A DNA stretch of 64,000 nucleotides from Pseudotabrizicola formosa (GTDB taxonomy: Bacteria; Pseudomonadota; Alphaproteobacteria; Rhodobacterales; Rhodobacteraceae). Position numbers and translations under genes: made by a program. The notes under the pieces are model-generated. The model was not told where the DNA came from and did not search any database. It saw only the letters and a list, made by a program, of their open reading frames with translations. The stretch is from contig NZ_PJOM01000002.1 in NCBI RefSeq assembly GCF_002900965.1, positions 248,001-312,000 on the forward strand. Reading direction: 5' to 3'. Shown here piece after piece: positions 38,146-46,907 of this stretch (its first letter is position 1; the number at the start of each line of letters is the position of its first letter).

Positions 38146-39249
38146 GTGGATACCGACATGCAACGCCGCCTGGCGCAGATGCTTCATCACCGCTCTGCGG
38201 GCTTGCAAAAAGGCGATCCGGTATCGCTGCCGCTGACCACATCGACCAGCTATCATCTGCCGGAGGTGCAAGGCGCGCCCTTTATCTATGCCCGCAACGG
38301 CACGCCGACCTGGGAGGCGGTGGAAGCGCAGCTGGCGCTGCTGGAAGATGCCGAGACGGTGACCTTCCCGAGCGGGATGGGGGCGATTTCGGCGGCGCTG
38401 TTTGCCACGTTGAAGGCGGGGGACCGCGTGATCCTGCCCGCAGACGGCTATTATGTGACCCGCGTGCTGTCCGAAGGGTTTCTGACGCCTTTGGGCGTCG
38501 ATGTGGTGCAGATCCCGACGCTGTCTTGTGCAGATGCGGACTTCACCGGGGCGGCGGTGGTCTATCTGGAGACGCCATCAAACCCCGGTCTGGATGTGGT
38601 GGACATTGCCGATGTCTGCGCCCGTGCCCATGCGGCGGGGGCGATCGTGATCGTTGACAACACCACGATGACCCCGCTGCTGCAACGCCCGCTGGACCTT
38701 GGGGCCGATCTGGTGGTGGCCGCCGATACCAAGGCCCCGGCGGGGCATTCCGATGCGCTGTTCGGCCATGTGTCGGGGCGCTCGCCCGACCGCATGGCGC
38801 GGGTGCGCGACTGGCGGCGGCTGTCGGGGTCGGTCCCCGGCAGCATGGAGGCCTGGCTGGTGCACCGCGGGCTGGAAACGCTGGAGGTGCGGCTGGAGCG
38901 CATGTGTGCGAGTGCCGCCGTGATTGCAGAGCGGCTGGCCGGGCATGATGCGGTGCGCAGCCTGCGCTATCCGGGATTGGCGGAGGACCCGTCCTACGCG
39001 CTGTCCAGGCGGCAGATGCAGGGCTTTGGCTTTCTGATCGGCATGACGCTGGAGAATGCCACCCTGGCCGAGCGGTTTCTGGAGCGTTGCCCCTATCTGG
39101 TCCGCTCCACCAGTTTTGGCGGCACCCATTCGGCGGGAGAGCGCCGGGCGCGCTGGGGCGATGCGGTGCCCGAAGGATTTGTCCGGCTGTCGATCGGGGT
39201 GGAACCGGTGGAGGCGCTTTGGACCGCCATGGCAGAGGCGCTGGCCTGA
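38146..39249 (+). CDS. Cys/Met metabolism PLP-dependent enzyme (cystathionine gamma-synthase/lyase type)
   Basis: 367 residues, fold type I. FPSGMGAISAALFATLKAGD near 77 (phosphate-binding loop region), VIVDNTTMTPLLQRPLDLGAD near 167, and the PLP Lys in AADTKAPAGHSDALFG, where most relatives have a T-K-x-x-x-GHSD pattern, so the Lys is kept. RSTSFGGTHS matches the C-terminal substrate site. Likely acts in cysteine-methionine interconversion; the exact reaction cannot be told. GTG 38146 follows AAAGGGG at a spacing of seven; ATG 38158 is an alternative. Confidence 0.82.
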   Translation: MDTDMQRRLAQMLHHRSAGLQKGDPVSLPLTTSTSYHLPEVQGAPFIYARNGTPTWEAVEAQLALLEDAETVTFPSGMGAISAALFATLKAGDRVILPADGYYVTRVLSEGFLTPLGVDVVQIPTLSCADADFTGAAVVYLETPSNPGLDVVDIADVCARAHAAGAIVIVDNTTMTPLLQRPLDLGADLVVAADTKAPAGHSDALFGHVSGRSPDRMARVRDWRRLSGSVPGSMEAWLVHRGLETLEVRLERMCASAAVIAERLAGHDAVRSLRYPGLAEDPSYALSRRQMQGFGFLIGMTLENATLAERFLERCPYLVRSTSFGGTHSAGERRARWGDAVPEGFVRLSIGVEPVEALWTAMAEALA

Positions 39250-39264
39250 GCGGGACAGGCGCAG

Positions 39265-39284
39265 GGGCGGGGTGAACCCCGCCC
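39265..39284. terminator. GC hairpin between convergent genes
   Basis: GGGCGGGGT-GA-ACCCCGCCC inverted repeat 15 bases after the PLP-enzyme stop and before the convergent SDR stop. No T-run follows. Confidence 0.5.
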
Positions 39285-39303
39285 GACCGCGGCCGGGGCG
39301 GCT

Positions 39304-39960
39304 TTAGATCAGGGCAATCAGGCGGGCCGCCTCTTCCTTTGGCGCGATCAGCGGGCTGCGATCTTCGCCGGGGTAAAACCGGGCGCGCACCGCCGTGGCC
39401 ATCGGGCGCGGGGTTTCGACCAGCACGCGCGGGCCGATGCGCGCGGATTCCGCCTGCCAGTTGCGGGCGAGCGTGATCTGTCCGGCCTTGCTGGCCCCGT
39501 AGGCCGCGCCAAATTTCTGCGCCGCAACCGGATCATCGAAAAACATCGCAGAGCCGGTTCCGGCACGCAGAAGCGGTTCGATCATGGTGATCAAAAAGGC
39601 GGTGGCGCGCAGATTGGTGGCGATGGATTTGTCCAGATCCTTCATGTCAACAGACGGGGCGGGTGCCAGAGCGGTGGCATGCACCGCCGTATGCGCCCAG
39701 AATTGCAGCCCGCCCCAGCGGTCATGCAAGGACCGGCACAGGTGGCGCATCGCATCTTCATTGGTCACATCCATCGGGGCGAGGGTCAGGCCACCCGCGC
39801 CGGGCATGCGGGCCTGCTTGACGCGGTCATCCAGCTCTTCGAGGCCCCCCACGGTGCGCGCCACCGCCACCACATGCCAGCCGCGCAGGGCAAGCTGTTC
39901 GGCCATCGCGGCACCAAGGCCGCGGGAAGCGCCGGTGATGAGGGCGAGTTTCTGGGTCAT
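39304..39960 (-). CDS. Short-chain dehydrogenase/reductase family protein
   Basis: 218 residues. NAD(P)-binding TGASRGLGAA at 9-18 and the catalytic YGASK motif near 154 identify a classical SDR. The expected N-A-G loop is replaced by HTAVHAT, and the catalytic Ser position is occupied by a FFDDPVA segment, so activity may be altered. It lies downstream of purF on the same strand, separated by an intergenic hairpin element. Substrate unknown. Confidence 0.8.
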   Translation of the reverse strand: MTQKLALITGASRGLGAAMAEQLALRGWHVVAVARTVGGLEELDDRVKQARMPGAGGLTLAPMDVTNEDAMRHLCRSLHDRWGGLQFWAHTAVHATALAPAPSVDMKDLDKSIATNLRATAFLITMIEPLLRAGTGSAMFFDDPVAAQKFGAAYGASKAGQITLARNWQAESARIGPRVLVETPRPMATAVRARFYPGEDRSPLIAPKEEAARLIALI

Positions 39961-39987
39961 GGATCGGCTCCGGTGGCTGATGTCGGA

Positions 39988-40040
39988 GCGGGGGTTTCAC
40001 ACCCCCGCACCCCCGTGGGATATTTGGGAACAGGAAATGG
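39988..40040 (+). repeat. Dispersed intergenic element, copy A (hairpin plus ATATTT tail)
   Basis: GCGGGGGT-N5-ACCCCCGC hairpin, then ACCCCCGTGGGATATTT and GGGAACAGGAAATGG. It lies between the purF stop and the SDR start. A second copy is at 61127-61187 in the same orientation relative to the flanking minus-strand genes. Confidence 0.65.
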
Positions 40041-40054
40041 GCAGAAGACAGAGG

Positions 40055-41521
40055 CTATTCTGCCGCGTCTTTCATCTCAAATCCTTCAGCGATCTTGTCC
40101 GATGGGCTGACCGGGTAGTCGCCGGAGAAGCAGGCATCGCAGAATTTGGGGGCGCGGGGGTCGCGGCCCGCCGCTTCGCCGGCGGCGCGGTACAGACCGT
40201 CGAGCGAGATGAACTTCAGGCTGTTGACGCCGATCCAGTCGCGCATTTCATCCTCGGTCATGGTGGCGGCGAGGAGTTTGGAGCGTTCCGGCGTGTCGAC
40301 GCCGTAAAAGCAGGGCCAGGCGGTGGGTGGCGAAGCGATGCGGAAATGGACTTCGGCGGCCCCGGCATCAAGGATCATGTCCTTGATCTTGCGGCTGGTG
40401 GTGCCGCGCACGACGGAATCATCCACCAGGATCACCCGCTTGCCCTTGATCAGCGCGCGGTTGACGTTGAGCTTGAGGCGCACGCCCATGTTGCGGATGG
40501 CATCGGTGGGCTCGATGAAGGTGCGGCCCATGTATTGGTTGCGGATGATGCCCATGGCATAGGGAATGCCCGATTGCTGGCTGTAGCCGATGGCGGCGGG
40601 CGTGCCGGAATCGGGGACCGGGCAGACCAGATCGGCCTCCACCGGGGCCTCGATCGCCAGTTCCATGCCGATGCGATGCCGGGTTTCATAGACCGACTGA
40701 CCGCCGATGATGCTGTCGGGGCGGGAGAAATACACCTTCTCGAAGATGCAAAAGCGTGAGGGGGCGGGGTGGAAGGGGCGCGAGGAGTCGATCTTGTTGC
40801 CCTCGATCACCACCATCTCGCCCGGATCGATCTCGCGCACGAAATCGGCACCGATGATGTCGAGCGCGCAGGTCTCTGAGCTGAGCGCCCAGCCGGAATC
40901 GCCGATGCGGCCCAGCACCAGCGGGCGCACGCCCAGCGGGTCGCGCACGCCGATCAGCTTGGTGCGGGTCATGGCGACGACGGAGAAGGCGCCTTCGCAG
41001 GCGCGCAGGGCGTCTTTTATCCGCTCGGACAGGTTTTTCTGGATCGAGCGCGCCATCAGATGGATGATGCATTCGGAATCGGATGAGGATTGGAAGATCG
41101 AGCCACGCTCGATCAACTCCTTGCGCAGGGCGCTGGCATTGGTGAGGTTGCCGTTGTGGGCAATGGCACAGCCGCCCATCGAGAACTCACCAAAGAAGGG
41201 CTGCACGTCGCGGATCGCGGTGGCGCCCTTGGACCCGGCGGTGGAATAGCGCACATGGCCGATGGCAAGCTGGCCGGGCAGGGTGTCCATCACATCGGCT
41301 TTGGTGAAATTGTCACGCACATAGCCAAAACGACGGGCCGAGTTGAAACCGTGGTCGGGATGGTAGGCGACAATACCGCCGGCCTCTTGCCCGCGATGCT
41401 GCAGGGCATGCAGGCCAAGGGCGGTGAAATTTGCCGCATCCGAGACGCCGATGACGCCGAAGATCCCGCATTCCTCCTTCAACTTGTCATCATCGAAGGG
41501 GTGGGACAGGTAGGGGTGCAT
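40055..41521 (-). CDS. purF: Amidophosphoribosyltransferase PurF
   Basis: 488 residues. A 17-residue propeptide precedes the nucleophile Cys18 (EECGIFGVIG); the glutaminase domain has GHVRYSTAGS and HNGNLTNA; the PRPP site is VILVDDSVVRGTTSRKI. First step of purine synthesis. Four Cys in the C-terminal half may bind a [4Fe-4S] cluster as in Bacillus-type PurF. ATG 41521 is favoured over GTG 41524 by spacing from CGGAG. In many bacteria cvpA directly precedes purF; here another gene stands between. Confidence 0.95.
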   Translation of the reverse strand: MHPYLSHPFDDDKLKEECGIFGVIGVSDAANFTALGLHALQHRGQEAGGIVAYHPDHGFNSARRFGYVRDNFTKADVMDTLPGQLAIGHVRYSTAGSKGATAIRDVQPFFGEFSMGGCAIAHNGNLTNASALRKELIERGSIFQSSSDSECIIHLMARSIQKNLSERIKDALRACEGAFSVVAMTRTKLIGVRDPLGVRPLVLGRIGDSGWALSSETCALDIIGADFVREIDPGEMVVIEGNKIDSSRPFHPAPSRFCIFEKVYFSRPDSIIGGQSVYETRHRIGMELAIEAPVEADLVCPVPDSGTPAAIGYSQQSGIPYAMGIIRNQYMGRTFIEPTDAIRNMGVRLKLNVNRALIKGKRVILVDDSVVRGTTSRKIKDMILDAGAAEVHFRIASPPTAWPCFYGVDTPERSKLLAATMTEDEMRDWIGVNSLKFISLDGLYRAAGEAAGRDPRAPKFCDACFSGDYPVSPSDKIAEGFEMKDAAE

Positions 41522-41619
41522 CACAGGCTCCGAATCCTACACGACTATACTGCCCCCGCTTTATTCGCTCCGGTCAACGGTGTCACCCCCCGACGTCGGG
41601 AGGCTTGTGCCAAAGGGGC

Positions 41620-41643
41620 GGGCCCGGCGTTGCCACCGGGCCC
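41620..41643 (-). terminator. Hairpin downstream of the VPLPA-CTERM gene
   Basis: GGGCCCGG-N8-CCGGGCCC inverted repeat 23 bases past the VPLPA gene stop and before purF. No good T-run follows on the minus strand, so termination is plausible but not certain. Confidence 0.5.
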
Positions 41644-41665
41644 CCTCAAGCGGATGGATCGGGGG

Positions 41666-42304
41666 TCAGGCGGCCGTGCCGCGACGCCGGCGCGCTGCCA
41701 GCAGCATGCCGACCCCGGTGACCAGAAGCAGCCCGCCGGCCGGCAGGGGCACCACGGCGGCGGGACCAGTTTCATAGGAGAAGTTCTGGAAGCGCAGGCC
41801 CGCCGGATCGGTGTTGTTGAAGATGGTCAGACCCGCGAAGGGCGAAGCCGCTGCCAGGGTATAGATCGCATAACCGCTGCCGAGGGCCTGGGTGAACGAG
41901 TCCAGCAAAGCGCCATTGGCCGCGAAAAACGCGATGCTGATGCTGCCACCGTCGGCTGATCCCGCAGTGAAGGTGATGGATGAGGCGATGCTGTCGAGCA
42001 GGATCGACAGGGGGCCCTGGTTGTTGGGTTGCGGCAGGATCGACCGGCTGGCCGGGCTGACGCCTGGATTGAAGGCTGCAACGGTCAGGAAATTAGAGGC
42101 CACCAGGGACAGGGGGCCGGTGGGCGTGCCAGAGATACCTGTCGTGCCGACAATGGTCTGGCCGTCGAAGGTGCCTGCAAAGCTTGCCCCCGGGGCAGTG
42201 ATCAGGGTGCCCGAAACAGCACCGCTGAGGTCCACGTTTACGGTGGCGGCAGATCCGACAGCTGTCGAAGCGACAAGGAAAAGGGCTGCAAGAAATTTTT
42301 TCAA
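41666..42304 (-). CDS. VPLPA-CTERM sorting-domain surface protein
   Basis: 212 residues. Sec signal peptide 1-19 (KKFLAALFLVASTAVGSAA), a low-complexity Ser/Thr/Gly/Ala-rich body with little Cys, and a C-terminal tripartite signal: VPLPAG, a hydrophobic helix (LLLVTGVGMLLAA) and RRRR. This is the VPLPA variant of PEP-CTERM, thought to be cut by an exosortase/rhombosortase-type enzyme. Start is TTG 42304 with AGGGAG upstream. It splits the usual cvpA-purF pair and is bracketed by hairpins, as if inserted as a unit. Function unknown. Confidence 0.85.
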   Translation of the reverse strand: MKKFLAALFLVASTAVGSAATVNVDLSGAVSGTLITAPGASFAGTFDGQTIVGTTGISGTPTGPLSLVASNFLTVAAFNPGVSPASRSILPQPNNQGPLSILLDSIASSITFTAGSADGGSISIAFFAANGALLDSFTQALGSGYAIYTLAAASPFAGLTIFNNTDPAGLRFQNFSYETGPAAVVPLPAGGLLLVTGVGMLLAARRRRGTAA

Positions 42305-42319
42305 CGTATTCTCCCTTAA

Positions 42320-42334
42320 GTTGATTTAATCAAC
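42320..42334. promoter_or_regulatory. Palindrome upstream of the VPLPA gene
   Basis: GTTGATT-T-AATCAAC, an AT-rich 15-bp dyad 16 bases upstream of the TTG start. It may be an operator or part of the promoter. Confidence 0.4.
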
Positions 42335-42376
42335 CCAAGGTAGTTCAGCGTCAGCGACAGCGCAAATGATTCTGAC

Positions 42377-42405
42377 GGCTCGACCTTTGGTTTTCAGGTC
42401 GAGCC
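42377..42405 (-). terminator. 10-bp hairpin after cvpA
   Basis: GGCTCGACCT-N9-AGGTCGAGCC between the cvpA stop and the VPLPA gene. The stem is perfect but lacks a clear T-tract on the minus strand. Confidence 0.5.
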
Positions 42406-42447
42406 GGTCGCCCGGGGGCAGTGCGGCAAAAGGTCAGAAGGGCCGGA

Positions 42448-43023
42448 TCAGTTGACCGGATCTGCAACCGGGACGGCGCAGGCGGCGGTCAGGTCGGTGT
42501 AGCGCTGCACGATCCAGCCCGGGGCGTCTTCGGGAATGGAATTGTCGATATTGGCCTGAAAGCTGGCGAAAACCTTGGCCGAGCGCGAGCCATCGACCAT
42601 GGGAATGGTATTGGCGGCAACGGCGCGATCATAGACAATGAAGGCCACGGCCACGAGAATGACCCCGCGCGCCACCCCGAACAGAAAGCCAAGCGCCTGA
42701 TCGATGCCACCGATGGCGGAGCGTTGGACGAAGCTGGAAAACAGGGGCGTGAACAGGGCGGCGATCACCAATCCGATGGCAAAGACGGCGGCAAAGGCCC
42801 CGATGATCGACAATTCGCAGCTGTCGCCCAGAAACTCGCCGACGACGGGCAATTCCCGGATCAGCGGTTGTGCGGCAGGGGCAAAGACGAAGGCCAGCAC
42901 GGCGGCGCCGATCCAGCCCGCAATCGCCATCGCCTCGCGCACAAGGCCGCGGGAATAGGCCAGGATCGCGGACAGGACGATCACGCCCGCCACGATGCCG
43001 TCTACCAGAGTAAAGCCGTCCAT
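42448..43023 (-). CDS. cvpA: CvpA family membrane protein
   Basis: 191 residues with about four hydrophobic helices: DGFTLVDGIVAGVIVLSAIL at the start and GFLFGVARGVILVAVAFIV near 110, typical CvpA. Needed for colicin V production in E. coli and usually genetically linked to purF. Two adjacent ATGs exist; the second (43023) is better spaced from AAGGAG. It is 21 bp after radA, likely cotranscribed. Confidence 0.87.
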   Translation of the reverse strand: MDGFTLVDGIVAGVIVLSAILAYSRGLVREAMAIAGWIGAAVLAFVFAPAAQPLIRELPVVGEFLGDSCELSIIGAFAAVFAIGLVIAALFTPLFSSFVQRSAIGGIDQALGFLFGVARGVILVAVAFIVYDRAVAANTIPMVDGSRSAKVFASFQANIDNSIPEDAPGWIVQRYTDLTAACAVPVADPVN

Positions 43024-43044
43024 CATCCGCTCCTTTGTGTCGCG

Positions 43045-44403
43045 TCAGCCTGCGCCGAACATCTCGCCGACAAAGGCGGTCAGATCGGGCATCTCACGCA
43101 GACGCATATCTGTTCCGCCCGCGGTTTTCGACCCCGTGGGCAGGGTTGCCTGCTGAAAACCAAGTTTCGACGCTTCTTTCAACCGGTTTTCGGTCTGCCC
43201 TACAGGACGCAAGGCGCCCGACAGCGAGATTTCCCCGAAAAGCACCATGTCTGGCGGAATTGCCACATCCTCGCGCGCCGACAGCAGCGCCGCCGCCACC
43301 GCCAGATCGGCAGCGGGTTCGTTGACGCGCAGGCCGCCGGCGACGTTCAGAAACACGTCAAGCCCGGTGAAAGGGATGCCGCAACGCGCTTCGAGCACCG
43401 CGAGAATCGTCGACAGCCGCCCCGAGTCGAGCCCCACCACAGTGCGCCGGGGCGTGCCCAGGGTGGAGGGGGCGACAAGGGCCTGAATTTCGGTCAGCAC
43501 CGGCCTTGTGCCCTCGATCCCCGCAAAGACCGCTGATCCGGGGGCAGGGCGGTCGCGGTCGGACAGGAACAGGGCCGAAGGATTGGTGACTTGCGCCAGA
43601 CCATTGCCGGTCATCTCGAACACGCCGATTTCATCCGCCGGACCAAAGCGGTTTTTCACCGCCCGCAAGATCCGGAACTGGTGGCCACGCTCGCCCTCGA
43701 AATAGAGCACGGTATCGACCATGTGTTCGACCACGCGCGGGCCCGCGATCTGGCCTTCCTTGGTGACATGGCCGACCAACACCACCGCCACGCCGCGCTT
43801 TTTGGCAAAGGTCACCAGCTCATGCGCCGCCGCGCGCACCTGCGAGACGGAGCCGGGGGCCGCCTCGACCGTGTCGAGCCACATGGTCTGGATCGAGTCG
43901 ATGATGGCAAGGGCGGGGCGTTCAGCGTCCAGCGTGGTCAGGATGTCGCGCAGGTTGGTTTCGGCCCCAAGGCCCACCGGCGCATCCTGCAACCCCAGAC
44001 GTTGGGCGCGCATGCGGACCTGCGCCGCCGCCTCTTCGCCGGAAATATACAGGATTTTCAATCCGGTGCGGGCAAAACTTGCGGCGGCCTGCAACAGCAG
44101 GGTGGATTTGCCGATGCCCGGATCGCCGCCGACCAGAATGGCGGAGGCCGGCACCAGACCACCGCCCAGCACCCGGTCCAGCTCGTCTATGCCGGAAGAG
44201 GCGCGCGGCGGCGGGTCTTCTTCGGTGGCAAGGTCGGTGAGCTGGATCGCGCGGCCCTTGTGCCCCAGTGATTTGGGGCCAGCCGACAGCGGGGCCTCTT
44301 CGACAATGGTGTTCCATGCGCCGCAGGCGTCGCAGCGGCCCTGCCATTTCTTGTGGGTGGCACCGCAGGCGGTGCAGGTGAAACTGGAGGAGGATTTGCT
44401 CAT
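43045..44403 (-). CDS. radA: DNA repair protein RadA
   Basis: 452 residues. C4 zinc finger Cys10/13/24/27; RecA-like ATPase with Walker A GGDPGIGKST (about 89); the RadA-specific KNRFGPADEIGVFEM near 250; and a C-terminal Lon-protease-like domain without a catalytic Ser pair role. It promotes branch migration of recombination intermediates. Confidence 0.95.
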   Translation of the reverse strand: MSKSSSSFTCTACGATHKKWQGRCDACGAWNTIVEEAPLSAGPKSLGHKGRAIQLTDLATEEDPPPRASSGIDELDRVLGGGLVPASAILVGGDPGIGKSTLLLQAAASFARTGLKILYISGEEAAAQVRMRAQRLGLQDAPVGLGAETNLRDILTTLDAERPALAIIDSIQTMWLDTVEAAPGSVSQVRAAAHELVTFAKKRGVAVVLVGHVTKEGQIAGPRVVEHMVDTVLYFEGERGHQFRILRAVKNRFGPADEIGVFEMTGNGLAQVTNPSALFLSDRDRPAPGSAVFAGIEGTRPVLTEIQALVAPSTLGTPRRTVVGLDSGRLSTILAVLEARCGIPFTGLDVFLNVAGGLRVNEPAADLAVAAALLSAREDVAIPPDMVLFGEISLSGALRPVGQTENRLKEASKLGFQQATLPTGSKTAGGTDMRLREMPDLTAFVGEMFGAG

Positions 44404-44434
44404 GGCCCTGCCTAGCCCGGAAGCGGGGGGCGCT

Positions 44435-44866
44435 TCAAGCCTTGCGGCTGTCAGGGGTGCGGTGCGACAGGAAGAGGCTGATCAGGATGCAGGCGGTGAA
44501 CAGATACAGGCCCCAGGCAACCTCGACCGTGGCCAGCCCGACGCCCTTGACCACCACGATATAGAGCGCGATCAGGAACACATCAGCCATGGCAAGCTTG
44601 CCCAGAATCCGCAGCGCGGGCAGGGCGCGCGGCGACAGCAGCCCGAAATCCACCAGCGCCAGCCCCACCGTCTTGGCCCATGGCGCAAACACCGCCATGA
44701 CCGTGACCAAGAGCGCAAGGGCCACATCGCTGGCCCAGAGCGATTGCAGCCCGGTGATCACCGAAATCTCATCCAGCCCGAACAGGGGCAGCAGCCCCGC
44801 GCGCAGCAGCGGTGCGACCCACGACAGCGGGAACAGGACAAGCAGGGCAAGGTTGAGCCATTTCAT
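44435..44866 (-). CDS. PqiA-like single-domain membrane protein
   Basis: 143 residues, four hydrophobic segments. LRILGKLAMADVFLIALYIV (about 85-104) is characteristic of the paraquat-inducible protein A domain. E. coli PqiA carries two such domains and works with the MCE protein PqiB in lipid movement; here one domain stands alone, a few genes from mlaEF. Confidence 0.75.
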   Translation of the reverse strand: MKWLNLALLVLFPLSWVAPLLRAGLLPLFGLDEISVITGLQSLWASDVALALLVTVMAVFAPWAKTVGLALVDFGLLSPRALPALRILGKLAMADVFLIALYIVVVKGVGLATVEVAWGLYLFTACILISLFLSHRTPDSRKA

Positions 44867-44931
44867 GATGCTTGGTCGCGCCCTTGGGCATCGCGGTCAA
44901 GCCCGCAGGTGCGGGGTGTCGAGGTTTTGGG

Positions 44932-45333
44932 TCACAGCGGCAGGTCATAGCCCAGCAGATCGCGCAGCAGGGCGATGCCGGTGGTCAGCGTCAGGGTGAT
45001 CAGCAGGGTAAGGACGAGGCTGTTGATGATCAGCAGCATCGGCTCATGCCATCGCGCCTGCCGGCCCCAGGACGACACCAGCCAGAACCAGCCGATGACC
45101 GAGACCACCCGCCCCGGCGGCACCAGTGCGGGCGCAAGCGGTGCGGGCCAGAGCATCCAGATCAGATAGAGCGCGACACCGGCCATCAGCACCAGCCCCC
45201 GCCGGTCGCCGATGCGCCAGGTGGTATAGGCCGACAGGGCAATCGCCAGCGGGGTCACGGTGATCAGGCTCTGGACAAGGCTGCGCCAGATCGAAGACTG
45301 CTCGAAGAGAAAAGACAGATCGGCCTGAAACAC
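44932..45333 (-). CDS. Hypothetical membrane protein between mlaF and the pqiA-like gene
   Basis: 133 residues with about four hydrophobic segments (20-38, 48-64, 76-90, 100-126). GTG 45333 is preceded by a purine-rich GGGGAGAGG site and lies 18 bp after mlaF, so it is probably in the same transcript. No family recognised; the company suggests an envelope role. Confidence 0.65.
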   Translation of the reverse strand: MFQADLSFLFEQSSIWRSLVQSLITVTPLAIALSAYTTWRIGDRRGLVLMAGVALYLIWMLWPAPLAPALVPPGRVVSVIGWFWLVSSWGRQARWHEPMLLIINSLVLTLLITLTLTTGIALLRDLLGYDLPL

Positions 45334-45351
45334 CGCGCCTCTCCCCTTGTC

Positions 45352-46098
45352 TCAACGGATCGCATTGATCGGGCCGGTGGCGCGGCCATGGATGAATTGT
45401 TGCACATAAGGGTCTGCGCAAGCGTCCATTTCCGACACCGGGCCGGTCCATTTTATGGTGCCTTCATGCAGCATGGCGACATGGTCGGCAATGGCGCGGA
45501 CGGAAGACATGTCATGCGTGATGGTCATCGCCGTTGCCCCCATTTCCACCACGATTTCACGGATCAGATCATTGATCACCCCGGCCATGATCGGGTCAAG
45601 CCCGGTGGTGGGCTCGTCAAAGAAGATGATTTCCGGCTCGGCGGCGATGGCGCGGGCGAGGCCCACGCGTTTCTGCATCCCGCCCGACAATTCGCCAGGG
45701 TAGAAGTCGGCGACCTGTGGCCCAAGACCGACGCGGCGGAGTTTCTCCAGCGCGATGGCGCGGGCCTCGTCCTTGGGGCGGCGCGTGGCACCGCGCATCA
45801 GCCGGAAGGCGACGTTTTCCCAGACCCGCAGGCTGTCGAACAGCGCGCCGCCCTGAAACAGCATGCCAAAGCGGGCGAGGAAGGCATCACGCTCGGCTTG
45901 GCGCACGTCCTGCCCGTCGAGGCTGATGGTGCCGCCATCGGGGGTGACAAGGCCGAGGATGCATTTGAGCAGCACCGATTTGCCGGTGCCCGACCCGCCG
46001 ATGATGACCATGCTTTTGCCCGAGGCGATCGTCAGATCAACTCCGCGCAGGACATGGTTGTTTCCAAAGGATTTTGTGACGCGGGACAGGGTGATCAT
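45352..46098 (-). CDS. mlaF: MlaF-like ABC transporter ATPase
   Basis: 248 residues. Walker A IIGGSGTGKSV (about 33), signature LSGGMQKRVGLARAIA, Walker B IIFFDEPTTGLDPIM. FQGGALFDSL is typical of MlaF/Ttg2A. It powers phospholipid transport between the membranes. ATG 46098 overlaps mlaE by ATGA. Confidence 0.9.
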   Translation of the reverse strand: MITLSRVTKSFGNNHVLRGVDLTIASGKSMVIIGGSGTGKSVLLKCILGLVTPDGGTISLDGQDVRQAERDAFLARFGMLFQGGALFDSLRVWENVAFRLMRGATRRPKDEARAIALEKLRRVGLGPQVADFYPGELSGGMQKRVGLARAIAAEPEIIFFDEPTTGLDPIMAGVINDLIREIVVEMGATAMTITHDMSSVRAIADHVAMLHEGTIKWTGPVSEMDACADPYVQQFIHGRATGPINAIR

Positions 46099-46907
46099 GA
46101 GGTGAAGAACACCTCTGTCAGCAGGTAGTTGGCGGCAAGGATCAGCACGCTTGCCGTGACCACTGCCGATTTGGTGGCGCGGCCCACGCCTTGCGCGCCG
46201 CGGCCCGAGGTCATGCCGTGATAGCAGCCCATCAGCGCGATGAGAAAGCCAAACGCCGCCCCTTTGACCAGGCCGGAGCCGATGTCCCAAGGTTCCAGAA
46301 AATCGACGGTGTTTTTCAGATAGGTGACAGAGGTGAAATCAAGCCGCGTCACGCCGACCAGCCAGCCGCCCATGATGCCGATGGCATCCCCCACGCCCAC
46401 CAGCACCGGCACGGTCAGGGTGGCGGCCAGCACACGCGGCACCACAAGGTATTTCATCGGGTTGGTGGACAGGGTGGTGAGCGCGTCAATCTGTTCGGTC
46501 ACCTTCATGGTGCCAAGCTCGGCCGCGATCGAGGAGGCGACGCGGGCGGCAACCATCAGCCCGCCCAGCACCGGACCAAGCTCGCGCACCATGCCGATGG
46601 CGACGATGGAAGGCACCACGGCCTCGGCATTGAAGCGTGCCCCGCCGGAATAGATCTGGAGCGCAAGCGCCCCCCCGGTGAAGAGCGCGGTCAGGCCGAC
46701 GACGGGCAGGCTGAACCAGCCGATCTGCAGGATCTGGGTGCCGAGTTCGCGCCAATAGATCGGGGGTCGCAGCAGATGGCCAAGGAGGCTGGCGGCGAAC
46801 AGCGCCACGCGGCCGATGGCGGCCAGGGCCGCCAGGGCAGGCCGCCCGATCCCGCGCAGGCCAAGGCCAACCGGGCCCGCCCCACGCGGGCCGGGGGCTG
46901 CGCTCAC
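46095..46907 (-). CDS. mlaE: MlaE-like ABC transporter permease
   Basis: 270 residues, five to six hydrophobic helices, MlaE family: [39 protein letters not shown] and [19 protein letters not shown]. Inner-membrane part of the lipid transporter with MlaF. The start is GTG 46907, overlapping the alr stop (GTGA). No MCE-domain gene (mlaD) follows, unlike E. coli. Confidence 0.9.
   Translation of the reverse strand: MSAAPGPRGAGPVGLGLRGIGRPALAALAAIGRVALFAASLLGHLLRPPIYWRELGTQILQIGWFSLPVVGLTALFTGGALALQIYSGGARFNAEAVVPSIVAIGMVRELGPVLGGLMVAARVASSIAAELGTMKVTEQIDALTTLSTNPMKYLVVPRVLAATLTVPVLVGVGDAIGIMGGWLVGVTRLDFTSVTYLKNTVDFLEPWDIGSGLVKGAAFGFLIALMGCYHGMTSGRGAQGVGRATKSAVVTASVLILAANYLLTEVFFTS

Noticed and set aside
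38710-38770. Loss of the PLP lysine in the transsulfuration enzyme
   Set aside because: The Lys is kept in DTKAPAGHSD; only neighbouring residues differ from the common motif.
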